Shown: positions 18,148 through 27,639, counted from the stretch's first letter. The stretch is 64,000 nt of DNA from Bacteroidales bacterium (GCA_910575615.1 CAJTEX010000004.1:62001-126000); one strand, 5' to 3'. A program made the numbers and translations. Notes: generated by a model from the sequence alone, not told the origin.

Positions 18148-19853
18148 TCGATCACCGCGTTGACAATGTTGAGTATGCCTTGCTCACGCGACACCGCATA
18201 TGCGGCGATTTCCTCGGCATCATCAATCAGCTGCTGGGCCACAGCGCGGTCTTTTATACCGGAAGCATTGATTTTAACATTCAACTGCGCCCCAAGTATG
18301 GCCGACCTGACAGCAAGAGCTCCCACCCCGACATCACTCACTGAGTTTGGATTGCCCTCTCGGGCCATTGCCTCCAACAGGTCAAACGCCTCAAAGGCGG
18401 TCTTCATAGTCAACAATGGTATCTCGGCAGCGTGAATCGTGGCGGCTTCCAGGGTGGCGGCCCTTGCCTCCTTCTCTTCAGCCGTGTTCTTGGGCATTGA
18501 GAACACAGCCATGATACGGTTGAACGCCTCAGTGTCTTCATCGACAAGATTCATCAGGCGTGTCAGTATGTCACGCCCTCTCTCAGCATAGTCGGAGAAC
18601 ATCTCCCACTGGTCGTCCCATCCCGGCTTGTGGGACGACAGGTTTGCCACCATGACTCCAAGGGCGGCACCAAGCGCTCCCATATAGGCCGAAATAGAGC
18701 CGCCTCCAGGTGCAGGAGACTCAGAAGCCGTCTCATCGGCAAAGTCACGGCAACTCATATCCACAAGCTTTTTGCCCTTCGCATCAGATGATGCAATCAT
18801 CTCCTCGACAATCTTTTCGGAGGGGACAAAAGGCTTCAGCTCGTCAAGCCCCATCGACTTCACGGCGATTTTCATAATTTCTTTCTCAGGCAGCCCAAGC
18901 GACCGTTGCTGGAGACGCAGATAATGTTTTCCAGCCTCGATGATGGCCCGTTTCGGCACAAGCCCGACAATCTCGGCACCTGTCACCCTGACACCTCTCT
19001 CTCTTGCGGCACGGGAGACCTCATCAAAGGCCTGGTGGAGCGGAGTCTGGGAAGAGTCAGTTATATTCATCGACACCTGGGCTATGCCATACTCATCGAT
19101 ATACCATCCGATGGCTTTTGTCCCTTTGAGAGTGCCGGGAATCATCAGCGGGTTGCCATCCGCGTCTTTCAGGGGCTTGCCTGTCAGCTTGCCCCCCTCA
19201 CGCTGTGGGCGGCCTTTTTCACGCACGTCGAAAGCAATCGCGTTGGCACGCCGTGTCGAGGTTGTGTTCAGGTTGAAATTCACCGCGATAAGGAAATCAC
19301 GGGCACCTATGGCGGTCGCGCCGGTACGGGCGGCGTTCTCATCCATAGGCCTGTCTCCAAAATCAGCGCCATCATCTGTGCCAAGGCGGGAGACCAGCCC
19401 TTCATATTCACCCTTACGGCAGACCGCGAGGTTCTTGCGTTCCGGTTTCAGGGCAGCCGCCTCATAAGCGTAGACCGGAATGCTAAGCTCATCAGCGACT
19501 CTCCGGCCAAGCTTGCGGGCCATTTCGGCGCATTCCTCAAGAGACACCCCTGACACAGGCACAAGAGGACATACATCCGTCGCTCCCATCCTTGGATGGG
19601 CACCGTGATGCTTCGACATGTCAATGAGTTCTGCCGCCTTGGCGATTCCTCGGAAAGCGGCTTCAACAACAGCTTCGGGCTCTCCGACGAAAGTCACGAC
19701 TGTACGGTTTGTGGCTTCTCCCGGATCGACATCAAGGAGTTTCACATTCTCGGCATTGCCGCCAAGCGTGATTGCGGAAGTGATTGCGTTGATGACCTCC
19801 TGGTCACGTCCCTCGCTGAAATTGGGGACACATTCTATGATTCGTTTTTCCAT
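18144..19853 (-). CDS. ftcD: Bifunctional glutamate formimidoyltransferase / formimidoyl-THF cyclodeaminase
   Basis: 569 aa. It moves the formimino group of formiminoglutamate to THF, then cyclises it to methenyl-THF with ammonia release, so glutamate and a one-carbon unit are the end products. The N-terminal transferase starts RIIECVPNFSEGRD and carries the active-site segment HHGAHPRMGATD near residue 83. The C-terminal cyclodeaminase has ESPAPGGGSISAYMGALG. The ATG at 19853 was chosen because homology starts there; the frame extends 21 codons upstream into the promoter. First gene of the hut operon. With FtcD present, no hutG or hutF is needed. Confidence 0.95.
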   Translation of the reverse strand: MEKRIIECVPNFSEGRDQEVINAITSAITLGGNAENVKLLDVDPGEATNRTVVTFVGEPEAVVEAAFRGIAKAAELIDMSKHHGAHPRMGATDVCPLVPVSGVSLEECAEMARKLGRRVADELSIPVYAYEAAALKPERKNLAVCRKGEYEGLVSRLGTDDGADFGDRPMDENAARTGATAIGARDFLIAVNFNLNTTSTRRANAIAFDVREKGRPQREGGKLTGKPLKDADGNPLMIPGTLKGTKAIGWYIDEYGIAQVSMNITDSSQTPLHQAFDEVSRAARERGVRVTGAEIVGLVPKRAIIEAGKHYLRLQQRSLGLPEKEIMKIAVKSMGLDELKPFVPSEKIVEEMIASSDAKGKKLVDMSCRDFADETASESPAPGGGSISAYMGALGAALGVMVANLSSHKPGWDDQWEMFSDYAERGRDILTRLMNLVDEDTEAFNRIMAVFSMPKNTAEEKEARAATLEAATIHAAEIPLLTMKTAFEAFDLLEAMAREGNPNSVSDVGVGALAVRSAILGAQLNVKINASGIKDRAVAQQLIDDAEEIAAYAVSREQGILNIVNAVIE

Positions 19854-19903
19854 GGGAAGATTACGGGTTGTTGCGCAGCAAAAAAGTTTGCATATTGACA
19901 CCG

Positions 19904-19937
19904 CAAATATAATCATTAATTTGTAATTTCCTACAAA
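19904..19937 (-). promoter_or_regulatory. Probable promoter of the hut operon
   Basis: On the minus strand TATATTTG (plus 19904-19911) is a consensus -7 box. A TTTG lies 22 bp upstream (plus 19934-19937), slightly longer than the ideal 19-21. Transcription would begin near 19898, about 45 nt before ftcD. The suboptimal spacing could reflect the need for an activator. Confidence 0.55.
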
Positions 19938-19965
19938 AACTCTTCAAATAAGGCATAAAAATATG

Positions 19966-19996
19966 GGGGAGAAACGACATCGCGTCGTTTCTCCCC
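19966..19996 (-). terminator. Terminator of the ECF sigma gene
   Basis: A perfect 13-bp GC-containing stem (19966-19978 with 19984-19996), 5-nt loop. Read on the minus strand it is followed by ATATTTTTATG, the T-rich tail. It lies ~95 bp after the sigma gene stop and upstream of the hut promoter, insulating the two. Confidence 0.8.
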
Positions 19997-20089
19997 GATT
20001 CAAAGTGTATATATCACTATCTTATTACATGAGTTGCTGTATAGAGCAAAGTAAATATCATTGATTTTGGTTTCTGGCAATCACAGAAA

Positions 20090-20593
20090 TCACCTGTAAT
20101 CCTTGAGCATCTTCTGTAGGCGCTGGCGCGCGAAGAAGATGCGGCTCTTCACTGTGCCGAGGGGCAGGTTCATCTTTTCTGCGATTTCGTTGTACTTGTA
20201 TCCGGCCACATGCATTGTGAACGGTATGCGGTAGTCGTCTGAGAAGGAGTTGATGGCCGCAGAGATTTCTCCGGCCGCCACTGTGCCTTCCGGAGAATCA
20301 AGGCCCGACTCCTGGGGCAGATTGAGGTGATAGAGGTCTTCGGTCTGGTCAATGACCGTCGCTGAGCGTACAACCTTGCGGTAGTTGTTGATGAAGATGT
20401 TACGCATTATAGTGAACACCCATCCCTTGAAGTTCACATTCTCGACATATTTATCTTCATTGTCGAGAGCCTTGAGCGTCGTGTCCTGGAGAAGATCATA
20501 AGCATCATCCCTGTTAGACGTAAGCAAGTAGGCGAAGTTCAGGAGGTTATCCTGAAGGTCGAGAAGCTTGGTCTGAAAATTCTTGGAACTCAT
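20090..20593 (-). CDS. ECF-type RNA polymerase sigma factor
   Basis: 167 aa. Sigma-70 region 2 is at residues ~10-75 (NFAYLLTSNRDDAYDLLQDT, FKGWVFTIMRNIFINNYRK) and region 4 at ~110-165 (DDYRIPFTMHVAGYKYNEIA, LPLGTVKSRIFFARQRL), with no region 3. No anti-sigma factor, FecR or TonB gene of the usual SusC/FecR module sits next to it, so this is a stand-alone ECF factor of the kind common in Bacteroidales. It has its own promoter and terminator. Its regulon cannot be read here. Confidence 0.92.
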   Translation of the reverse strand: MSSKNFQTKLLDLQDNLLNFAYLLTSNRDDAYDLLQDTTLKALDNEDKYVENVNFKGWVFTIMRNIFINNYRKVVRSATVIDQTEDLYHLNLPQESGLDSPEGTVAAGEISAAINSFSDDYRIPFTMHVAGYKYNEIAEKMNLPLGTVKSRIFFARQRLQKMLKDYR

Positions 20594-20655
20594 AATGAAA
20601 ATAGTTTGTTGTTTTACAGTTGATATAGTTTTGTAACAATCTTGTAACTACACTG

Positions 20656-20686
20656 CAAAATTACTACTTCTTTCCGAATTGCCAAA
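20656..20686 (-). promoter_or_regulatory. Promoter of the ECF sigma gene
   Basis: Minus strand: TTTG (plus 20683-20686), 19-bp spacer, TAATTTTG (plus 20656-20663). Exact consensus, so the gene is read by the primary sigma factor rather than only by itself. Predicted leader about 55 nt. Confidence 0.8.
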
Positions 20687-20887
20687 TTTATTTGACCATT
20701 TTTTAATTAAAATTTCAAAAACAATTTTCTAAAGCCACAAAATACTGCATATTACGTATTTAAGCAGTGAGCGTCAATTCACATCCATATTGCAAATTTA
20801 ACACACCTCAACAACATCAAGATATAGACGACATTATTTACCATCACAAATGGCTCGTTGGCATGCCACTTTATGCCTCGACAGACA

Positions 20888-21427
20888 TCAGCGGCTTTTG
20901 ACATCAGGGGCTGCCTCCGCAAGACAAGAGGCAAGCTCGTCGCTGAGGTATCTACGGAAGTAACGCGAACCCAGCTTTGAGTCAGACAGCATCGCGCCAA
21001 GACGCTCCAATGTGGTGTCCGCCACATAATTTGAATTGGCGACTTCCACAAGACGCCGCATTATCACAGCGACTCCGCGCAATAGCGTGTCAGGGAAATG
21101 AATATGGCTTTCAACCAGAAGGGCATACCTGACCACAAACAGCATCAGATTGATCTCGGCCTCATAGCCGGGCTGGAATGAAGCGAATTCCTTGAGCTGG
21201 TTTTTGAGCACTGAAATCCGCGCTTTGCAATACCCGCGTTTGACCCGGTTGAACTCTTTTGACACCGCCTGTTCATACTTGTCCTGCAGCTTTGCCACAT
21301 CCGGATCAAGAAAGAACTCAAAATATTCTTTGGCCTCTTTTCGGGCACAATAAACATCAAGAATCAGCTCGACAAGCTGATTCTTATCCATATTAAGAAG
21401 TTCTTTTTTCAGTGAGGTTTTTGACAT
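20888..21427 (-). CDS. DUF6155-like protein
   Basis: 179 aa, soluble, helical. The N-terminus (SLKKELLNMDKNQLVELILD) and YFEFFLDPD fit a small Bacteroidetes family listed as DUF6155; I give this from memory of the pattern and no function is known. It has no signal peptide. It begins 4 bp after the stop of the TonB receptor gene, so it is cotranscribed with it, but the pairing does not reveal a job. About 290 bp without a gene separate it from the sigma gene promoter. Confidence 0.65.
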   Translation of the reverse strand: MSKTSLKKELLNMDKNQLVELILDVYCARKEAKEYFEFFLDPDVAKLQDKYEQAVSKEFNRVKRGYCKARISVLKNQLKEFASFQPGYEAEINLMLFVVRYALLVESHIHFPDTLLRGVAVIMRRLVEVANSNYVADTTLERLGAMLSDSKLGSRYFRRYLSDELASCLAEAAPDVKSR

Positions 21428-21431
21428 CGGC

Positions 21432-23864
21432 TCAGAAATCCACAGTGAGACGAATATTGAACTGGCGGCGTGTCAGATAATTGGGCACAGCATACTGTAT
21501 GCTGTTGACATCCGTCACCCAATAATAGCTTGAAACATTTGAAATGTCGAGAAGGTTGAACACATCCACACCCAGCCATATGCTTTTGAGCCAACGGTGA
21601 AGGCCTGATGGCGTGTCATCCTCCTTGAGAGGGGAGAGGAGCGCGTAATTAAGGCCCACATCGACTCGTTTGTATGCGGGGGCGCGGAAATACCCCTTGT
21701 CCCTGGAAGAATGGGGCGCGGTGGTAGGCAGACCGTCAGAGAATATTCCCCGGAGGGAGAATTTGAGTTTGGGGAACTTAGGGAAGTAGTCGGTGAAATA
21801 AAGGGCAAAGGAATACCGCTGGTCTGTGGGGCGCGGCACCGTCACTCCGTTAAGGTTCTCTCCGGTCTTCATCAGTGAAAAACTTATCCAGGAATCGGTT
21901 CCAGGAACAAACTGGCCGAAAAGCTTGAGATCAAGCCCCGTAGTGTAACCATCCGTAAGGTTCTCCCCCTCATAGACAATCTTCAGGTTGTCAACCTCAT
22001 ATGGAATAAGCCTGTTAAGCTTCTTGTAGTAAGCCTCTCCCGACAGCTTGAACGGGCGTCCGAACGCACGGAATGTATAGTCTCCTCCGAGAATGAAATG
22101 CAGGCTCTGTTGCGATTTGATTTCATCGTTAAGGGCAATGACAGTATTGCCATACTCATCCTCCACAGGCCGACGGAACTCCTTGTAGAACGGTTGCTGG
22201 TAATAAAGTCCGGTGGCAAACCTGAATGTCAGGGAGTTGTTTCGTTCGGGGATGAAAGCCACGTTAAGACGCGGAGACACAAGAAACTCCTTGTTGAAGT
22301 CCCAGTATGAGAAACGGATGCCGCCGTTCAGCGCGAAGTAACCGGCAGATGAATTCAGGCGGTAAGAATCAGCCACATAAAAGGCCATGCGGTTGGTCGA
22401 GACATCATGGTTGGATGTCAGGTTGTAAATCATGCGTATATTCTGCCCGTCGGTAGGCAGTGTGTATCCTGCAGAGTCACGCAGCTCCCATTCACGAGTG
22501 CGCTCCATTATAGTCTGATGGTTGAAATTGACCCCGTAGGTGAGATTGTGGTTGTTAATGGATGTGTGGCCGCTCAACCCGAGGCCGAACACCGATATTT
22601 TCAAACGGTTGCGGGCATGCTCATGGTAACGTCCTACCCCAAGTTCCCCTCCGACTGCATTGTCGGGATTTCCTTCACCAGTGGTCCCGGCCCTGTCAAG
22701 CCAGTATTCGCCTGATATGTCATAGGCGACAAGCTCGTTGGTCAGGTAGCCTGAGGCAAGGAAGCTTATGCTGGTTGAGCGCGACGGCTGATATTGCAGG
22801 TTCAACGCGCCGAAATAGGTCTCGAAACGGTCTTTTTCCCCTCCGTCGAAGTAAACTTTGAACGACTTCGCGTCAGTGGATGTGCCGAAATTCGTCTCAC
22901 GGCTAACCGGAACAAACTTGTAGTTGTTGACCGCTATGTTGCCCAGAAACGAGAGTTTCCATTTCTTGTCAAACTTGAATACCATATTGGTCTGGTAGTC
23001 GAAGAAATTCGGGTCATACTCACCTTTGGATTCAAGCGAACTGAGCAAGGATGCGTTTCTTTTGTAGCGGATGCCATGGAGCTGGGAAAACTTACCCTTG
23101 CTCTGTCCGATGGTCAGCGACCCGCCCATCAATGAAAGAGACAGGGCGCCTTCAAAAGCCTCAGGCTCCCGATATGTGATGTCAAGGGCAGACGACATCT
23201 TGTCGCCGTATTCCACGCCGAAACCTCCGGTGGAGAATCCGATTGCTCCGACCATATCCGGGTTGATCACCGATAGCCCCTCCTGCTGGCCAGAAGAAAC
23301 AAGCTGCGGACGATACACCTCAACTCCGTTGATATACACGGAGTTCTCATCATATGTGCCACCTCTCACGGAATACTGGCTTGACATCTCGTTGGACGAG
23401 TTGACACCGGCTATGGTGGTCAGCATAGACTCAACCGACCCGCCTGTTGCATCGGCCGCGAACTTATATGAATCCTTGTCGATGGTCTGCATCTGGCCGG
23501 TCTGTTTGCGGAAGTCTGTCACCTCTATTTCCGTCAAAGCATGGTCTTTGGTCTTCATTCTGACCGTCAAGGCCATATCCCCCTGGGGCTTTATCAGCTG
23601 GCGGCGAAGCTCATCATAACCAATGCAGGTGAAGACAACAGTGATGGTGTCTGCCTGGGGCGCTGACAGTCTGTATGAGCCATCAAGCCCCGTGGAGGTA
23701 CCTATGGCAGTCCCGGCAATGCGCACTGTAACAAACTCCAGGGGCTGGTTGTCCATATCCGACACTTTCCCATGAATCGACACCTGTCCGGAGATTTCCG
23801 CCGGACATATCATCGCAAAGAATGTCAGGAGAAGTGATGCGAGGGATATATTGTTGAGTCTCAT
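21432..23864 (-). CDS. TonB-dependent outer-membrane receptor with carboxypeptidase-regulatory-like N-domain
   Basis: 810 aa. A signal peptide (ASLLLTFFAMICPAEISG) is followed by a CarboxypepD_reg-like beta-sandwich (VSIHGKVSDMDNQPLEFVTV, LDGSYRLSA), a plug domain (SVESMLTTIAGVNS, QYSVRGGTYDENSVYING), then a 22-strand type barrel ending in RRQFNIRLTVDF with the terminal Phe. At ~810 residues it is smaller than SusC proteins (~1000) and has no SusD partner next to it, so a siderophore, metal or vitamin substrate is as likely as a glycan. It heads an operon with the DUF6155-like gene. I see no consensus promoter in 23865-23982. Confidence 0.9.
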   Translation of the reverse strand: MRLNNISLASLLLTFFAMICPAEISGQVSIHGKVSDMDNQPLEFVTVRIAGTAIGTSTGLDGSYRLSAPQADTITVVFTCIGYDELRRQLIKPQGDMALTVRMKTKDHALTEIEVTDFRKQTGQMQTIDKDSYKFAADATGGSVESMLTTIAGVNSSNEMSSQYSVRGGTYDENSVYINGVEVYRPQLVSSGQQEGLSVINPDMVGAIGFSTGGFGVEYGDKMSSALDITYREPEAFEGALSLSLMGGSLTIGQSKGKFSQLHGIRYKRNASLLSSLESKGEYDPNFFDYQTNMVFKFDKKWKLSFLGNIAVNNYKFVPVSRETNFGTSTDAKSFKVYFDGGEKDRFETYFGALNLQYQPSRSTSISFLASGYLTNELVAYDISGEYWLDRAGTTGEGNPDNAVGGELGVGRYHEHARNRLKISVFGLGLSGHTSINNHNLTYGVNFNHQTIMERTREWELRDSAGYTLPTDGQNIRMIYNLTSNHDVSTNRMAFYVADSYRLNSSAGYFALNGGIRFSYWDFNKEFLVSPRLNVAFIPERNNSLTFRFATGLYYQQPFYKEFRRPVEDEYGNTVIALNDEIKSQQSLHFILGGDYTFRAFGRPFKLSGEAYYKKLNRLIPYEVDNLKIVYEGENLTDGYTTGLDLKLFGQFVPGTDSWISFSLMKTGENLNGVTVPRPTDQRYSFALYFTDYFPKFPKLKFSLRGIFSDGLPTTAPHSSRDKGYFRAPAYKRVDVGLNYALLSPLKEDDTPSGLHRWLKSIWLGVDVFNLLDISNVSSYYWVTDVNSIQYAVPNYLTRRQFNIRLTVDF

Positions 23865-23982
23865 CGTGTTGTCAAAAAGGATTGATTATGCAGCCATCCG
23901 ACATATGCGCAGTGGCCATCAGTTATTATAACGGAAATAAGCCACATTAATTATATAATCGCAGTCGACTCTGGTAGATTTG

Positions 23983-24014
23983 TTTGTCATTGGAGAATAA
24001 AATCCATAACTTTG
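23983..24014 (+). promoter_or_regulatory. Promoter of the DegT aminotransferase gene
   Basis: TTTG at 23983-23986, 20-bp spacer, TAACTTTG at 24007-24014. Exact consensus. The leader before the ATG at 24038 would be only about 18 nt. Confidence 0.85.
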
Positions 24015-24037
24015 CATTGTCAAAAACTAAATAACCG

Positions 24038-25201
24038 ATGATAAAATTATCGTTGCCTCACCTGGCAGGCAAAGAACAGGAATATGTCAACAATGTTATC
24101 GAGTCGACATGGATAGTGCCCCTCGGGCCTTATGTAGACGAGTTTGAACACAGGCTTGACAGTTTTCTCGGAACGGGACATGCCGTCGCGCTCTCGGCCG
24201 GAACCGCTGCCATACACCTGGGCCTGACAATGGCCGGAGTCAAGGCCGGCGACGAGGTCATATGCCAGTCCATGACATTCGCGGCCAGCTGCAATCCGAT
24301 TGTGTATCTGGGCGCAAAACCGGTTTTCATCGACAGCGAGAAGGAGACGTGGAATCTTGACCCGGCATTGCTTGACGAGGCAATCGCCGACCGCCAGCGC
24401 GTTACCGGCAAGCTGCCTGCGGCCATAGTCGTGGTGCATCTGTATGGAATGCCCGCAAAGATGGATGAAATCCTGGAGATTGCATCACGTTATGGCATAC
24501 CTGTTGTAGAAGACGCTGCCGAGGCCCTTGGGTCGGAATACAAAGGACGCAAGTGCGCCACATTGGGCGACTTCGGGGTGCTGAGCTTCAACGGGAACAA
24601 AATCATCACCACATCGGGGGGAGGTGCACTCGTGTGTGGCACGGAAGCTGAAGCCGCAAGAACAAGGTTTCTGGCCACACAGGCTCGGGAAGACCGTCCA
24701 TACTATTATCATGAGACCATCGGATACAATTATCGTCTGAGCAATGTGTCTGCGGCAATCGGATGCGCTCAGATTGAGGAATTGCAAGCGAGGGTCGAAC
24801 GTCGCCGCCGGATTCACAACCTGTACAAGGCAGGCCTTGGCGAGCTGTCGGGAGTGACGGTCCACGACAATCCCTCGTCAGACATCCATTCAAACTTCTG
24901 GCTGTCAACAATCCTGATTGATAAGGAGCAAACCGGAAAAACTCCCGACGAGGTCAGAATCTCGCTGCTTGACAAGGGGATTGAGACCCGTTTGTTATGG
25001 CGCCCTATGAACATGCAGCCGATATATGCCGACTGCCCATATTATTCCGCTCCAAAAGATGCCTCCTCGACAGAAGAGACAAACGGAGTAGGGGAGTGGC
25101 TTTTTGACCGGGGGCTATGTCTCCCGAGCGGTTCTTCTTTGGACGACAAGGAGATAGAGATGGTTATCAATGCCTTGAAAGAAGTGTTGGAGACAAAATG
25201 A
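24038..25201 (+). CDS. DegT/DnrJ/EryC1/StrS-family sugar aminotransferase
   Basis: 387 aa, PLP enzyme that typically transaminates 3- or 4-keto nucleotide sugars. Seen: the PLP/substrate loop ALSAGTAAIHLGL near residue 50, EDAAEALGS, and the PLP lysine K188 in SFNGNKIITTSGGGAL; the YNYRLSNVSAAIGCAQ segment follows. The N-terminus LSLPHLAGKEQEYV is typical of pyridoxal sugar aminotransferases of surface-polysaccharide clusters. It is not inside a polysaccharide cluster here, only followed by a HAD hydrolase after 58 bp, with which it shares a terminator. Confidence 0.92.
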   Translation: MIKLSLPHLAGKEQEYVNNVIESTWIVPLGPYVDEFEHRLDSFLGTGHAVALSAGTAAIHLGLTMAGVKAGDEVICQSMTFAASCNPIVYLGAKPVFIDSEKETWNLDPALLDEAIADRQRVTGKLPAAIVVVHLYGMPAKMDEILEIASRYGIPVVEDAAEALGSEYKGRKCATLGDFGVLSFNGNKIITTSGGGALVCGTEAEAARTRFLATQAREDRPYYYHETIGYNYRLSNVSAAIGCAQIEELQARVERRRRIHNLYKAGLGELSGVTVHDNPSSDIHSNFWLSTILIDKEQTGKTPDEVRISLLDKGIETRLLWRPMNMQPIYADCPYYSAPKDASSTEETNGVGEWLFDRGLCLPSGSSLDDKEIEMVINALKEVLETK

Positions 25202-25259
25202 ACATCAAAGAGGCCACCGATTGTTATTCTATTAAAGTAACCTTTAAAATCCGTTACTT

Positions 25260-25934
25260 ATGATAATATTCGATCTCGATGATACCCTCTACAAGGAATT
25301 CACGTATGTGGATTCTGGTCTGAAGGCTGTCGCCGCCGACGCCGAGGAAGCCGGAGTCATGCCGGCCTCCGATGCTTACGCCCTGATAAAAAACGCGCCC
25401 GATGTTGCCTCCGGATTTGACCGCCTGGCAGCCATCGCGCTCGAATCCGAGACATACGAGCTATTTGACATCCAACGGATGCTGGCCGTCTACCGCTACC
25501 ATATTCCTGAGATTTCACTTCCATCCGATTCAAAGAAAATTCTTGACCATCTAAAAGAGGCGCAGGTCAATATGGGAATGATAACCGACGGTCGCTCGCA
25601 GACACAACGGGCAAAAATTATGGCATTGGGGTTGGACGCGTACATCCCGGCAGACAAAATCCTGATTTCAGAAGAAGTAGGTACAGACAAACATTGGCCG
25701 ACGGCATTCGAATTGATGATGAAACGAAACTCATCCGAATCATCATTCACCTATATAGGGGATAACCCAGAAAAAGATTTCTATTGGCCCAACAAACTTG
25801 GCTGGAAGACAATCATGCTAATAGACAAAGATCGGGTCAACATCCATCCCCAAGACCTGAATGAAATTACAGGCAGCCTCTACAACCCACAATTCACCAT
25901 CGATTCCCTGCTTGAACTGTCATCAATTGTGTAA
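25260..25934 (+). CDS. HAD-superfamily hydrolase
   Basis: 224 aa. The N-terminal DLDDTLY carries the nucleophile D5 and the acid/base D7. Motif II is MITDGRSQTQ and motif IV IGDNPEKDFYWPNKLGW. A small helical cap lies between. The substrate is probably a phosphorylated metabolite; the DegT neighbour makes a sugar phosphate or nucleotide sugar intermediate possible but unproven. The gene ends 60 bp before a terminator. Confidence 0.85.
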   Translation: MIIFDLDDTLYKEFTYVDSGLKAVAADAEEAGVMPASDAYALIKNAPDVASGFDRLAAIALESETYELFDIQRMLAVYRYHIPEISLPSDSKKILDHLKEAQVNMGMITDGRSQTQRAKIMALGLDAYIPADKILISEEVGTDKHWPTAFELMMKRNSSESSFTYIGDNPEKDFYWPNKLGWKTIMLIDKDRVNIHPQDLNEITGSLYNPQFTIDSLLELSSIV

Positions 25935-25994
25935 CTCGGCAGTGTTCACCCAAGCACACCCACACTCCACACTCCATAAGACAACGTTTCATCG

Positions 25995-26026
25995 CCCCCG
26001 CATTATCAAAGTAATGTGGGGGTTTT
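25995..26026 (+). terminator. Terminator of the DegT-HAD operon
   Basis: An 11-bp stem (25995-26005 with 26012-26022, one G-T pair) starting with five C-G pairs, 6-nt loop, then TTTTG. Confidence 0.85.
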
Positions 26027-26124
26027 GTCTGAACGAACCCTACATTTGTTACATAATGGGGATTATGTAAAATACAACCGCGGTAAAAATAACAGAGCCC
26101 TCCCTATGTGCTGAATGAGGCCGA

Positions 26125-26153
26125 GATTGGCCAACAATGTGATTGGCCAACAA
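26125..26153. repeat. Tandem 13-bp repeat with an internal palindrome
   Basis: GATTGGCCAACAA occurs at 26125-26137 and again at 26141-26153, 16 bp apart. Each copy contains the 8-bp palindrome TTGGCCAA. It lies between the HAD terminator and the 3' end of the minus-strand glycosylase gene, so it has no promoter in an obvious position next to it. Confidence 0.6.
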
Positions 26154-26202
26154 CAACGTTAATGAATGGTCAAACCGATATAATTGTTTGAAGCAACGAC
26201 GG

Positions 26203-26796
26203 TCACAAGATGCCAATATGGCGGAACATACGGCTGTAATGTTCCGCTTTCTTCTCCAGCGGAAGCGGATAAGCACGGCTGGTAGATGGCATTCGCCATA
26301 TTTCAAGGCCGTCTGGAGCTGTGATCATAGTCCCCATCTTTGGGATTTCAGTGGATGTTATGGCTGCGACCACTCCGGCGGCTTTCTCTCCGGTTGTGGC
26401 GACGCTGTGGCATTGAGGCATCTCCGACAACAGTTCATACAAAGGCACAGGCTCGACAATCTCCAGAAATTTGTCAGACGCGTTACCTTTGAGACGTCTC
26501 ACCGCCCTTGCCGTGTCATTCAACGCAATGCGTTTCTCGGTCATCAACCGGCGTATGGCATCCACATCGTAGCGTTTCAAGACCTTGTCATAAAGCGCGT
26601 CTGGATTGCCAAGAAACAGCAGGCCACATATTTTCCAGAAATCATTGGTGCGGTTGGGATAATAGAAATCCATACTCCACCTGTGATTCCCTGGCGGGAA
26701 TGTGCCCATTATCAGAATTTTCGCGCCATCAGGCACAAATGGAGGCCACGGATGATATTCAATAGGCATATTTATCTCATTACCAATTATTTCCAT
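26203..26796 (-). CDS. Uracil/hypoxanthine-DNA glycosylase-like protein (UDG superfamily)
   Basis: 197 aa. It resembles the Mug/hypoxanthine-DNA glycosylase branch of the UDG superfamily that removes deaminated bases. Motif 1 region: KILIMGTFPPGNHRWS, followed by YYPNRTNDFWKI, which is the family Y-x-P-x-N-x-FW pattern. The C-terminal DNA-contact motif is MPSTSRAYP. LNDTARAVRR lies between. The start at 26796 is the longest; MPIEYHPWPP at 26769 is also plausible. It is a single-gene unit with opposite orientation to both neighbours. Confidence 0.75.
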   Translation of the reverse strand: MEIIGNEINMPIEYHPWPPFVPDGAKILIMGTFPPGNHRWSMDFYYPNRTNDFWKICGLLFLGNPDALYDKVLKRYDVDAIRRLMTEKRIALNDTARAVRRLKGNASDKFLEIVEPVPLYELLSEMPQCHSVATTGEKAAGVVAAITSTEIPKMGTMITAPDGLEIWRMPSTSRAYPLPLEKKAEHYSRMFRHIGIL

Positions 26797-26904
26797 ATAC
26801 GACTGTTAAATATTTTTCAGATTTCGGCCATCTCGCATTAAACATTTGCAGGGTGACGGCTGTCTATATATTAAACGTTTCACTTTCATTATTTGTATTA
26901 CAAA

Positions 26905-27621
26905 ATGAAAAAATTAGTAGCCGAGTGCGTTGGAACCATGTTTCTCGTGCTCTTAGCCTGCGGTAGCGCAGTGCTTGCCGGTCCGAGTATTGGCGGTCTA
27001 GGAATCGGACTTTGTTTCGGCCTTGTGCTGTTGTGCCTGGTCTATTGTATCGGCAACATTTCCGGTTGCCATGTCAATCCTGCGGTATCGCTCGCCATGT
27101 GGCTCAGCGGTCGTATGAAATTCGGGGAATTCATCGGTTATGTGATCGCCCAGCTTGTGGGAGCTGCCATCGGCGCGGGATTCCTCTACTGGTTTGTAAA
27201 CATGGCTCCTGAATTCGCGTTTGGCGGAACCACAGCCGCGTATGGGACACACGGCGCATGCCAGCTCGCCACCAACGTGATACAGCCCGGCGCCAATTCC
27301 GGCATGGCTCTTCTGGCTGAATGTCTCCTGACATTCTTCTTTGTGCTGATCGTGCTTGGTGCCACAGACGAGCAGCATGGATTCGGCAAGTTCGCGGGAC
27401 TCGCTATCGGTCTTGCCCTTGGACTGGTCAACATTGTGGGCATTCCTGTCGACAATTGCTCTGTGAACCCCGCCCGCAGCTTCGGCCCCGCGCTCTGGGA
27501 CTGCGCCGCATGGCCTGATTTCTGGATTATGGTGGTAGGCCCGGTGGTCGGAGCCATTGTCGCAGTTCTTTGCTGGAAGGCCATTTCAAACTATCGCAAC
27601 CCCAAGGCTATCGAAGGTTGA
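26905..27621 (+). CDS. aqpZ: Aquaporin (MIP family)
   Basis: 238 aa with six hydrophobic segments. It is a passive water or small-solute channel of the inner membrane. Both NPA boxes are present: HVNPAVS at residues 57-63 and SVNPARSF near residue 185, the latter followed by the selectivity-filter Arg. The family N-terminus KKLVAECVGTMFLVLLACG supports the ATG at 26905. AqpZ rather than GlpF is suggested by length and by the residues around the second box, but solute choice is not certain. Confidence 0.93.
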   Translation: MKKLVAECVGTMFLVLLACGSAVLAGPSIGGLGIGLCFGLVLLCLVYCIGNISGCHVNPAVSLAMWLSGRMKFGEFIGYVIAQLVGAAIGAGFLYWFVNMAPEFAFGGTTAAYGTHGACQLATNVIQPGANSGMALLAECLLTFFFVLIVLGATDEQHGFGKFAGLAIGLALGLVNIVGIPVDNCSVNPARSFGPALWDCAAWPDFWIMVVGPVVGAIVAVLCWKAISNYRNPKAIEG

Positions 27622-27639
27622 CACCTCTCCCCTGCCAAT

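Noticed and set aside
20090-23864. A sigma/FecR/SusC regulatory module
   Set aside because: No FecR or other anti-sigma gene is present and the sigma gene and receptor are separate transcription units.
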